This document shows positions 1 through 5,324 of a stretch of 7,079 bases of DNA, piece by piece; within the stretch, counting starts at the first letter, position 1, and each line of letters opens with the position of its first letter. Position numbers and translations under genes: made by a program. Below the pieces are notes generated by a model. It was given only the letters and a program-made list of their open reading frames with translations, did not search any database and was not told the DNA's origin. Source of the stretch: an uncultured Megasphaera sp. (lineage in GTDB: Bacteria > Bacillota > Negativicutes > Veillonellales > Megasphaeraceae); NCBI RefSeq assembly GCF_958350005.1, contig NZ_CATWFF010000108.1, positions 1 to 7,079 of the forward strand. The letters run 5' to 3'.

Positions 1-3
1 GAT

Positions 4-10
4 AAGGAGA
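4..10 (+). promoter_or_regulatory. Ribosome binding site of the MFS transporter
   Basis: AAGGAGA lies nine bases before the ATG at 20, a strong SD match. It supports that ATG as the true start. The promoter must lie before the window. Confidence 0.8.
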
Positions 11-19
11 TATTGCCTT

Positions 20-1192
20 ATGAACTGGAAATTCTGTCTTGCTATCCTGACATGTAATGTCGTCTTCATGTCAGCCAGTTATACGATGCTCGTACCGTTT
101 CTTCCCATGTACCTGACCCATGACCTTGGCGTCGATGCCGCCTCTGTCAATATCTGGTCAGGTCTCGTTTTTTCTTCGTCCTTTGCTGTCAGCGCCATTA
201 TGGCGCCCATCTGGGGCCGCATGGCCGATAAAAAGGGCAAGCGTCTCATGGCCATCCGGGCCAGCCTGCTTCTGGCCATCAGCTATTTTCTCGGCGGCAT
301 CGTCACGTCACCGCTGCAGCTGACCTTTATGCGCCTCTTTCAGGGATTTGCTGCCGGCTTATGGCCTATGGAACTGGCCATTATGACCATGTATGCGCCA
401 CCGAAAAAACTGGGTCTCTGCCTGGGCACCATGCAGGGCGCTCTGACGACAGGCGTCGTTATTGGTCCTCTGTTCGGCGGCATTCTGGCCGAAATGTTCG
501 GCATGCGCATGTCCTTTTTCCTCGCTGCCGGCGCCTTGTTTCTGAATTTTCTCGTCCTCGTCTTCTTCATCAAAGAACCGCCGGACAATGACCCCCTGCC
601 AGCAGGGCCCAAGGCTGCGCCTCCTTCGCTGTGGAAGCGGCCTGTTATCCGCACGATGCTCCTGTATGCCGTCTTCGTGCAGATGGTTATTCTCCTCATT
701 CAGCCCGTCCTGACGACGTACGTGTCGGAAATGGCCGGCCACCTGGACAACCTCATCTTTATTTCAGGCCTCGTCTTTTCTCTCGGCGGCTTTGCCAGCG
801 CCATTTCCTCCCCCCTGTGGGGCCGTTTTGGCCAGGGTCAGGGCTTTCACCGCTCGCTCACCTATGCCCTGACCGGGGCTGGCCTGTGCTTCTTTCTCCA
901 GGCCATCCCTAATGAGCTCCATCTCTTTGCGGCCACGCAGTTTGCTGTAGGCCTGTTTTTTGCCGGCATTTACCCGTCCATCAACGCCATTCTGGCAGAA
1001 AATACGGATGCCCATACGAAAGGCCACGTCTTTGGCCTCCTCTTTTCAGCACAGCAAATTGGCTCCATGGTCGGTCCTCTCCTCGGCGGCGCCGTAGCCA
1101 CCTTCTTCGGTATTAAGTACGTCTTCATCCTGGCCGGCCTCATTTTGCTGTCCATCAGCATTGCCACACGGCGGCAGCATACAGACGGCTGA
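20..1192 (+). CDS. MFS multidrug-efflux-type transporter (DHA1, MdtG-like)
   Basis: This is a 390-residue polytopic inner-membrane protein of the major facilitator superfamily, probably a proton-driven exporter of drugs or small hydrophobic compounds. About twelve hydrophobic segments fall in two halves, joined by a polar proline-rich loop near residues 186-208. Motif A is clear after TM2 (G66-R-M-A-D70-K-K-G73-K-R75) and has a degenerate echo in the second half (W267-G-R-F-G). The antiporter motif C is in TM5 (G145-V-V-I-G149-P150-L-F-G-G154) and has a counterpart at V351-G-P-L-L-G-G. Motif C is typical of 12-TM exporters, so export is more likely than uptake. Length is normal for DHA1 members and the gene is intact. 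The start is supported by an SD nine bases upstream. It converges on the L,D-transpeptidase gene. The substrate cannot be read from sequence; MdtG-like is a family-level guess. Confidence 0.9.
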   Translation: MNWKFCLAILTCNVVFMSASYTMLVPFLPMYLTHDLGVDAASVNIWSGLVFSSSFAVSAIMAPIWGRMADKKGKRLMAIRASLLLAISYFLGGIVTSPLQLTFMRLFQGFAAGLWPMELAIMTMYAPPKKLGLCLGTMQGALTTGVVIGPLFGGILAEMFGMRMSFFLAAGALFLNFLVLVFFIKEPPDNDPLPAGPKAAPPSLWKRPVIRTMLLYAVFVQMVILLIQPVLTTYVSEMAGHLDNLIFISGLVFSLGGFASAISSPLWGRFGQGQGFHRSLTYALTGAGLCFFLQAIPNELHLFAATQFAVGLFFAGIYPSINAILAENTDAHTKGHVFGLLFSAQQIGSMVGPLLGGAVATFFGIKYVFILAGLILLSISIATRRQHTDG

Positions 1193-1214
1193 TAAAAATC
1201 CATCATACCAGACA

Positions 1215-1252
1215 AGAACCCCCTGCGCAGAACAAGCTGCGCAGGGGGTTCT
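1215..1252. terminator. Strong 16-bp hairpin between convergent genes
   Basis: A perfect 16-bp inverted repeat (arms 1215-1230 and 1237-1252, loop AACAAG) lies between the MFS stop (1192) and the end of the convergent L,D-transpeptidase gene (1286). Neither side has a good T tract directly after the stem, so on its own it is an imperfect intrinsic terminator. Its position and strength fit a shared bidirectional terminator or transcript-end stabiliser. Confidence 0.7.
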
Positions 1253-1256
1253 GTCC

Positions 1257-1279
1257 ATCTCCTCACGGGGAGATTTTTT
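1257..1279 (+). terminator. Small hairpin with T6 tract, end of the MFS transcript
   Basis: The stem ATCTCC (1257-1262) pairs with GGAGAT (1269-1274) and runs directly into six T residues (1274-1279) on the plus strand. Together with the larger hairpin just before it, this looks like the intrinsic terminator for the MFS gene. The T tract ends seven bases before the opposing stop codon. Confidence 0.6.
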
Positions 1280-1285
1280 ATTCGT

Positions 1286-2431
1286 TTATATATTAGCTGG
1301 CCGGACTGCTTCGTCACTGCGCTTCTTTTCAGCAGGCACTGCTGCTGGTGTCATGACATACTGCAGCGCCGGCGTCAGGCTCCCTTCCATGCGAAACAGA
1401 GACGATGCATCGGCAGCTTTCATGTATACTACGTCGCTTCGGACCATTCCTGCTGCCGTACCATAAGGACTGGTCAGCACCTGATCGGCTGCCTTCCAGT
1501 GCAGATCTAGCCGCAGTGCCGTCGCCACAGCCACAGCCGGCAAATAGAGAATACCGTCTTTCTGCAGGGCCCGCATGGGCAGTTTTTTCCCATAAACGAT
1601 GATGTCATAGGCCTTGGCCACATACGTCGGCAGCCCGTCAGAAGCGGCAATTTTTTCCGCAATCGACGCGGCACTGGCAAAGGTGTCGACGCCGTAGCCC
1701 CGCAGGGCTCGCTTTACATCGGGTACGGTCAGGTTCTGCCATCCGTAGCCGTCGGGATAAATATAGTACGACACAGTATGATCCGGTGCGCTGTCGATAA
1801 CGATGCGGTCGTAATAGACCATGACCGGTGTACCGACGGATACGCGGCGATACAGATCTTCTACATCTTCCTCTTTCAGGCGGACGCAGCCGTTGGATAC
1901 ATAATAGCCTACAGTATCAGGACGATTGGTTCCGTGAATCCCATAGGTGCCGCTGAAGCCAATCCAGCGGTATCCCAGAGGATTGTCCGGGCCCGACGGA
2001 ATCTGTACCGACGTATCGCCGGGATCAATCCACGTCGGATTGATTTCCTTGGTCTGTACCTCGTAAAATCCCGACGGCGTCGGCGTCGACACCTTGCCTA
2101 CGCCGGCCCGGTAGAGGGCTGTTTTCTTTCCCCCTTCGTAAAGTGTCACCATGCGGCTCGCCGTATTGATGACGATCTTCTTTTCCTGTACGACAGGCGG
2201 AGCCGGTGCCGGCTGTACAGCCGGCGCAGACTGAATGGTCACTGCGGCCGCCGGTTCCTGCCGTTCTGCCGCCGAAGGAGACGAGACCTCTTCTGACGCA
2301 AAAACGGCAGGCTTCGTCTTTAATTCCACCGGCACCGGTTCTGCCGAAGCGGCTCCGGCGCCAGCCATGCAGCCCAAGGCTGCTGCCAGCAGCAAAAGGG
2401 CCGTTTTATTTCGGACTCGTCGTATCTTCAT
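1286..2431 (-). CDS. Secreted L,D-transpeptidase (YkuD) with C-terminal stalk domain
   Basis: This 381-residue exported enzyme probably forms 3-3 peptidoglycan cross-links or attaches molecules to the wall outside the membrane. Residues 1-30 are a classic Sec signal peptide: basic MKIRRVRNK, a Leu/Ala-rich core, and AxA-type cleavage near ASA-E31. No lipobox is evident around C21. Residues 31-82 are a low-complexity Ala/Pro/Glu/Gln linker. The YkuD domain spans about 84-208, with H166 (in GIHGTN) and the catalytic cysteine C182 in SNGCVR. The second motif residue is Asn rather than the common His. Residues about 265-350 resemble a copper-amine-oxidase N-terminal-like (stalk) domain, with repeated strand patterns such as YDIIVYGKKL and DGILYLPAVAVATAL. 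That domain is frequent in exported clostridial and Negativicutes proteins. The start overlaps the permease end by 26 bases, with only a weak GGGGGA upstream, suggesting translational coupling. Confidence 0.9.
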   Translation of the reverse strand: MKIRRVRNKTALLLLAAALGCMAGAGAASAEPVPVELKTKPAVFASEEVSSPSAAERQEPAAAVTIQSAPAVQPAPAPPVVQEKKIVINTASRMVTLYEGGKKTALYRAGVGKVSTPTPSGFYEVQTKEINPTWIDPGDTSVQIPSGPDNPLGYRWIGFSGTYGIHGTNRPDTVGYYVSNGCVRLKEEDVEDLYRRVSVGTPVMVYYDRIVIDSAPDHTVSYYIYPDGYGWQNLTVPDVKRALRGYGVDTFASAASIAEKIAASDGLPTYVAKAYDIIVYGKKLPMRALQKDGILYLPAVAVATALRLDLHWKAADQVLTSPYGTAAGMVRSDVVYMKAADASSLFRMEGSLTPALQYVMTPAAVPAEKKRSDEAVRPANI

Positions 2432-3746
2432 GTGGGTCCCCCATGCCGTTAAAAATAAGGTTTAAAAGAACAGCCGTAATGCTGCCCAGGGTAATGCCGC
2501 TTTGCAGGACAATTTTGGCTACATCCGGAAAATGCTGGAAGAAGTTGGGAATCGTCAGGGTAATCATGCTCATGCCGATGCTGATAGCGACGAGCATTAA
2601 ATTATAATTTCCTTCAAACTGCACCTTCGACAGGGCCCGTACGCCGCTGGCAATAATCATGCCAAACATGGCAAGACCGGCACCGCCCAGGACGGCGTTG
2701 GGAATACAGGCTACGACAGCCGCCATTTTGGGAAACAGACCCAGGAGAATCAGAATCACGCCGGATGCAGCGACGACGAAGCGGCTCTTGACCCGCGTCA
2801 CCGCTACGAGCCCTACGTTCTGGGCAAAGGCTGTATAAGGGAAGCTGTTTAAAATACCGCCAATAAACGTAGACAATCCGTCAGCCCGCAGGCAGCGGGC
2901 CAGACCGTCCCGGCCAATGGGCTTGCCTACGATTTCACCGATGGCAATGCTGTCGCCTGTCGTTTCTACCATGACGACGAGCATGACAATGACCATGGAA
3001 ATGACTGAGCCCACATCAAAGGTGGGAAAGCCGAAGGAAAAAGGCGTCGTAACGGAAATCCAGTCGGCTCTGCCTACTTCGGCAAAATTGGCCTGTCCCA
3101 GCAGAATCGACGCCACAGTTCCGCCAATAAGGCCGATGAGGACGGCAATATTGCTCAAAAATCCCTTGGCATACCGGTACACGACGATGACGATGCACAA
3201 GGTCAGACCGGCCAGCATGAGCTGCATGGGACTGGCAAAATCAGGCGCTTTCGGATTGCCGCCGCCAATCCAGCGCACCGCCACAGGCAGGAGAGTAATG
3301 CCGATAATGGTAATAATCGTACCCGTCACAACTGGCGGAAACAGGCGAATGAGCTTGCTGAAATAAGGCGCCACCAGAAAGGTCAGGAGCCCTGCCACGA
3401 TGATGGCCCCGTAAATGGCCGTAATGCCGTGTTCCGTCCCAATGAGGATCATCGGCGTAACAGCCGCAAAGGTAACGCCCTGAATCATGGGGATACGGGC
3501 GCCGACCTTCCAGAAGCCAATAGTCTGAATCAGCGTGGCAATGCCGCAGGTAAATAAGTCCGCATTAATCAGATGAATCAGCTGGGCCGGCGTCAGCTGA
3601 AGAGCCTGGGCAATAATAATAGGCACCGCCACGGCACCGGCATACATGGCCAGCACGTGCTGCAGGCCATAGGCAAACAACTTGGAAAAAGGAAGCATTT
3701 CGTCGACAGGATGGCTGGTCAGCTCCTGTCCTTTCATTTCATTCAT
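2406..3746 (-). CDS. NCS2-family xanthine/uric acid permease
   Basis: This is a 446-residue nucleobase:cation symporter-2 (NAT/NCS2) membrane protein, importing an oxidised purine such as xanthine or urate with protons. Family residues are present in order (numbering from the ATG at 3746). Q29-H30 is in TM1 (LQHVLAMYAG). The TM8 glutamate E261 is in VETTGD, and D289 is in RADG. The signature NSFPYTAFAQNVG begins at N300 and carries Q309-N310, followed by T317-R318. These match the substrate-binding Gln/Glu/Asp positions known from XanQ, so xanthine or urate is favoured over uracil. The start needs correction: the longest frame begins with GTG at 3758, but that GTG lies inside the SD GAGGTGAT (3761-3754). 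The ATG at 3746 is seven bases past that SD and is preferred. Its 3' end overlaps the L,D-transpeptidase start. No purine riboswitch is recognisable upstream. Confidence 0.9.
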   Translation of the reverse strand: MNEMKGQELTSHPVDEMLPFSKLFAYGLQHVLAMYAGAVAVPIIIAQALQLTPAQLIHLINADLFTCGIATLIQTIGFWKVGARIPMIQGVTFAAVTPMILIGTEHGITAIYGAIIVAGLLTFLVAPYFSKLIRLFPPVVTGTIITIIGITLLPVAVRWIGGGNPKAPDFASPMQLMLAGLTLCIVIVVYRYAKGFLSNIAVLIGLIGGTVASILLGQANFAEVGRADWISVTTPFSFGFPTFDVGSVISMVIVMLVVMVETTGDSIAIGEIVGKPIGRDGLARCLRADGLSTFIGGILNSFPYTAFAQNVGLVAVTRVKSRFVVAASGVILILLGLFPKMAAVVACIPNAVLGGAGLAMFGMIIASGVRALSKVQFEGNYNLMLVAISIGMSMITLTIPNFFQHFPDVAKIVLQSGITLGSITAVLLNLIFNGMGDPHEDTTSPK

Positions 3747-3753
3747 GTTCAGT

Positions 3754-3763
3754 ATCACCTCTC
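3754..3763 (-). promoter_or_regulatory. Start-deciding Shine-Dalgarno of the permease
   Basis: Read on the minus strand, GAGAGGTGAT contains eight consecutive bases (GAGGTGAT) complementary to the 16S rRNA 3' end. It sits seven bases before the ATG at 3746 and swallows the upstream in-frame GTG at 3758, ruling that GTG out as the start. Confidence 0.8.
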
Positions 3764-3765
3764 AC

Positions 3766-3812
3766 TAAAATACAGCAGGCCAGCCCATGCTATTCGTCCG
3801 TTCCGGCCTGCT
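3766..3812 (-). terminator. Hairpin between dehydrogenase and permease genes
   Basis: Read on the minus strand, AGCAGGCC (3812-3805) pairs perfectly with GGCCTGCT (3781-3774) across a 23-base loop and is followed by GTATTTTA. It lies 39 bases after the dehydrogenase stop and ends just before the permease SD. It could be the dehydrogenase terminator, or a leader hairpin affecting permease expression. The T tract is short and the loop long, so confidence is modest. Confidence 0.4.
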
Positions 3813-3851
3813 TTCTCCACAAAAAACGTACCTCTCCGTCAGCACCAGGAA

Positions 3852-4805
3852 CTATATCGTTTCTGCCCGCTGTAAAAAGCTGCGAATAATCTCGCAGGAC
3901 TCGTGGAACTTCTGCTGTTCCTCCGGCGACAGAGGCACTTCCACGACCTGTTCCATGCCGTTTTTGCCGATAATACAGGGCACGCCGGCTGCTACGTTCT
4001 CTTCGCCATATTCTCCTTCCAGCGCCGTCGAGCAGGGCCAAAGGAGTTTCTGATCGTGGAAGATGGCGGAAATAATCATATGGGCCGCATTGGCAATACC
4101 GAATTCCGTACACCCTTTGCCGTCAATTTCAATATCGCCGGCCCGCTTCACTTCTGTCTGCAGGGCTTCCAGATCCAGACCGGCCAGGGAAGACTCTTTT
4201 TCCACGAGTGCTGTAAAGGGCCTGCCGCCAGCCTGCACCTGAGACCAGACGACGAAGCTGGAATTTCCATGCTCGCCCATGCAGAAAGCCCGAATAGACC
4301 GGCGGGCCAGGCCGGTGCAGCGCGACAGAACCCGCAGCAGCCGGTACGTCTCCAGGCTCGTGCCGGTACAGAAGCAGCGGTTCCGCGGCCAGCCCATTTG
4401 CCGGCGAATATATTCACAGATAATATCGGCCGGATTGGAAATGCTGAGCATAATGCCGGAAAACCGGTGCTGCTTCAGATGGGAAACGACCTCCTGAGCC
4501 ATACGGATGGAATCATCGAACATATCCAGCCGCGTTTCACCGGGAAGGCGGCTCCGGCCAAAGGCCATTACCAGCACGTCTGCATCATCGACGTCGTCAT
4601 ACCCGCCGGCCCGCACGCAGGCATCGCGGCCGCACAGGGAACCGCTGATGCCGTCATCCAGATCCATAGCCTGACCGGCCGCTTTTTCCGGAAGAACGTC
4701 AATCAGCACAATGTCGTCTGCGTCTCCGGACTGAATCAGAGCCAGCGCTACATGGGATCCAACGTGGCCGGCGCCGACAATCACTACTTTCCGTGTCTGT
4801 ATCAT
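3852..4805 (-). CDS. L-lactate/2-hydroxyacid dehydrogenase (LDH/MDH superfamily) with unusual specificity residues
   Basis: This 317-residue cytosolic NAD-dependent dehydrogenase interconverts a 2-oxoacid and an L-2-hydroxyacid. The Rossmann motif GAGHVG is at residues 11-16, and D36 at the end of beta-2 fits NAD preference. The mobile loop reads F82-G-R-S-R86-L-P-G-E-T-R92-L-D, where R92 corresponds to Arg109 (LDH numbering). SNPAD at 123-127 contains the conserved Asn. GTSLETYR (148-155) gives R155 for substrate-binding Arg171. GEHGNSSF holds catalytic H179 (His195), and KGCTEFGIA (230-238) holds T233. Two departures stand out: R86 occupies the Gln102 position that separates lactate (Gln) from malate (Arg) enzymes, and E152 replaces Asp168. 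The segment around GEHGNSSFVVWS also resembles L-2-hydroxyisocaproate dehydrogenase. Lactate, malate or a branched 2-hydroxyacid are all possible. A good SD (AAGGAGG) lies seven bases before the ATG. Expression probably starts from the promoter at 4866-4874. Confidence 0.85.
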   Translation of the reverse strand: MIQTRKVVIVGAGHVGSHVALALIQSGDADDIVLIDVLPEKAAGQAMDLDDGISGSLCGRDACVRAGGYDDVDDADVLVMAFGRSRLPGETRLDMFDDSIRMAQEVVSHLKQHRFSGIMLSISNPADIICEYIRRQMGWPRNRCFCTGTSLETYRLLRVLSRCTGLARRSIRAFCMGEHGNSSFVVWSQVQAGGRPFTALVEKESSLAGLDLEALQTEVKRAGDIEIDGKGCTEFGIANAAHMIISAIFHDQKLLWPCSTALEGEYGEENVAAGVPCIIGKNGMEQVVEVPLSPEEQQKFHESCEIIRSFLQRAETI

Positions 4806-4826
4806 CGCATATCCTCCTTGTGTCGT

Positions 4827-4844
4827 ATCGCCCTGTCAGGCGAT
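4827..4844 (-). promoter_or_regulatory. Palindromic hairpin in the dehydrogenase leader
   Basis: ATCGCC and GGCGAT form a perfect 6-bp inverted repeat around a six-base loop. It lies between the probable transcription start (about 4860) and the SD (4811-4817). It could be an operator or a 5'-UTR stem that modulates stability; the sequence does not say which. Confidence 0.3.
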
Positions 4845-4865
4845 GTTCTGTTCTATACCTCTTTG

Positions 4866-4874
4866 AGTATATCA
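4866..4874 (-). promoter_or_regulatory. Extended -10 promoter of the dehydrogenase
   Basis: The minus strand reads TGATATACT, an extended -10 (TGN plus TATACT, five of six to consensus). No convincing -35 is seen at 16-18 bases spacing, which extended -10 promoters tolerate. The leader would be about 55 bases. Confidence 0.5.
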
Positions 4875-4912
4875 TATTTATGGCACAATTTACCCGCTTT
4901 TTACGCATTCTT

Positions 4913-4942
4913 TTCCCAAGGTTCATGTTTCTTTTTTATACT
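4913..4942 (+). promoter_or_regulatory. Candidate plus-strand promoter
   Basis: TTCCCA (4913-4918) and TATACT (4937-4942) are separated by 18 bases. The -10 is good (5/6) and the -35 weak (4/6). It would start a transcript near 4949 that runs into the terminator at 5063-5104. Confidence 0.3.
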
Positions 4943-4948
4943 GTATTC

Positions 4949-5104
4949 AGGAAAGGCAAAGAACCCAAATCACCTCACCTTTCCTACTCCAACACCGGCA
5001 CGGCACGTGGACCCCTCCCAGCTGTGATGCCGCCGCCGTCTTATACATTCTTTCCCACCCCTGGGCCCTGCAGCATACATCATGCGCGGGAGCCTTATTT
5101 TTTT
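4949..5104 (+). ncRNA. Candidate small RNA or terminated leader, no known family
   Basis: A plus-strand transcript of about 156 bases is suggested by a candidate promoter before it and a well-formed intrinsic terminator at its end. The presumed 5' end forms an 8-bp stem (AGGAAAGG 4949-4956 with CCTTTCCT 4978-4985). A weaker pairing (CGGCA 5001-5005 with TGCCG 5028-5032) follows. I found no T-box, SAM, TPP, cobalamin, purine or FMN signature and no SRP or tmRNA core. It may instead be a dead remnant ending in an old terminator. Confidence 0.22.
5063..5104 (+). terminator. Plus-strand intrinsic terminator without an assigned gene
   Basis: GGCCCTGC (5064-5071) pairs with GCGGG-A-GCC (5086-5094), with one bulged A and one G-T wobble. 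The stem continues as GCAT (5073-5076) with ATGC (5082-5085) around loop ACATC. The sequence then runs into TTATTTTTTT (5095-5104). This is a convincing Rho-independent terminator on the plus strand only, yet no plus-strand gene precedes it within 3.8 kb. Confidence 0.65.
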
Positions 5105-5131
5105 GACTCTTGTGCCGGCAATCCGTCAAAT
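5103..5131 (+). promoter_or_regulatory. dcyD: Candidate promoter of the PLP enzyme gene
   Basis: TTGACT (5103-5108, five of six) and TCAAAT (5126-5131, four of six) are spaced by 17 bases. The -35 begins inside the T tract of the preceding terminator. Transcription from here would give a leader of about 185 bases carrying the 17-bp stem-loop. Confidence 0.4.
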
Positions 5132-5189
5132 TAGACCGTCTCATATGTCAAGGATTCAACCTAGCCAGCCCTGCTGTATCCTACTATTC

Positions 5190-5238
5190 CAAAGAGCCTG
5201 ACCGGCTTTTTCCCACGAACTGCCGGTCAGGCTCTTTG
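5190..5238. repeat. Perfect 17-bp inverted repeat in the presumed dcyD leader
   Basis: Arms 5190-5206 and 5222-5238 are perfectly complementary over 17 bp, with a 15-base loop starting TTTTT. Neither strand has a T tract after the stem, so it is not a standard intrinsic terminator. The left arm alone can form a small AGCC/GGCT stem (5195-5198 with 5204-5207) running into TTTTT, an alternative weak terminator-like fold that would compete with the long stem. Regulatory hairpin, transcript-end structure or protein-binding site are all possible. Confidence 0.6.
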
Positions 5239-5309
5239 TATGCGCTCTTCCCGGAGAACCAGGGACAAGGTAGTATTTTCCCGGCCAATATGATACGATG
5301 AAGGAAATA

Positions 5310-5315
5310 AAGGAG
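5310..5315 (+). promoter_or_regulatory. Start-deciding Shine-Dalgarno of dcyD
   Basis: AAGGAG lies nine bases before the ATG at 5325. The earlier in-frame ATG at 5298 has no SD, and this SD lies downstream of it. The ATG at 5325 is therefore preferred. Confidence 0.8.
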
Positions 5316-5324
5316 AGTGACCTC

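Larger units (their letters stand above)
4806..5324. other. Long intergenic region between divergent genes
   Basis: About 520 bases separate the dehydrogenase and the PLP-enzyme starts. I find no convincing protein gene: short frames here lack an SD and recognisable content. What can be seen is the dehydrogenase promoter, a candidate plus-strand promoter (4913-4942), an 8-bp inverted repeat (4949-4956 with 4978-4985), a plus-strand intrinsic terminator (5063-5104), a second candidate promoter (5103-5131) and a 17-bp stem-loop (5190-5238). That is more transcription-related structure than two divergent genes need. Confidence 0.7.

Noticed and set aside
3903..5027. Long open frame on the plus strand opposite the dehydrogenase.
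   Set aside because: It has no recognisable domain and no SD, and it is explained by codon bias of the strongly supported minus-strand gene.
4806..5324. Search for a T-box, SAM, TPP, FMN, cobalamin, lysine or purine riboswitch, and for tRNA genes.
   Set aside because: None of the conserved core motifs I know is present. A GGATTCAACC stretch near 5152 resembles a tRNA T-loop but has no cloverleaf around it.
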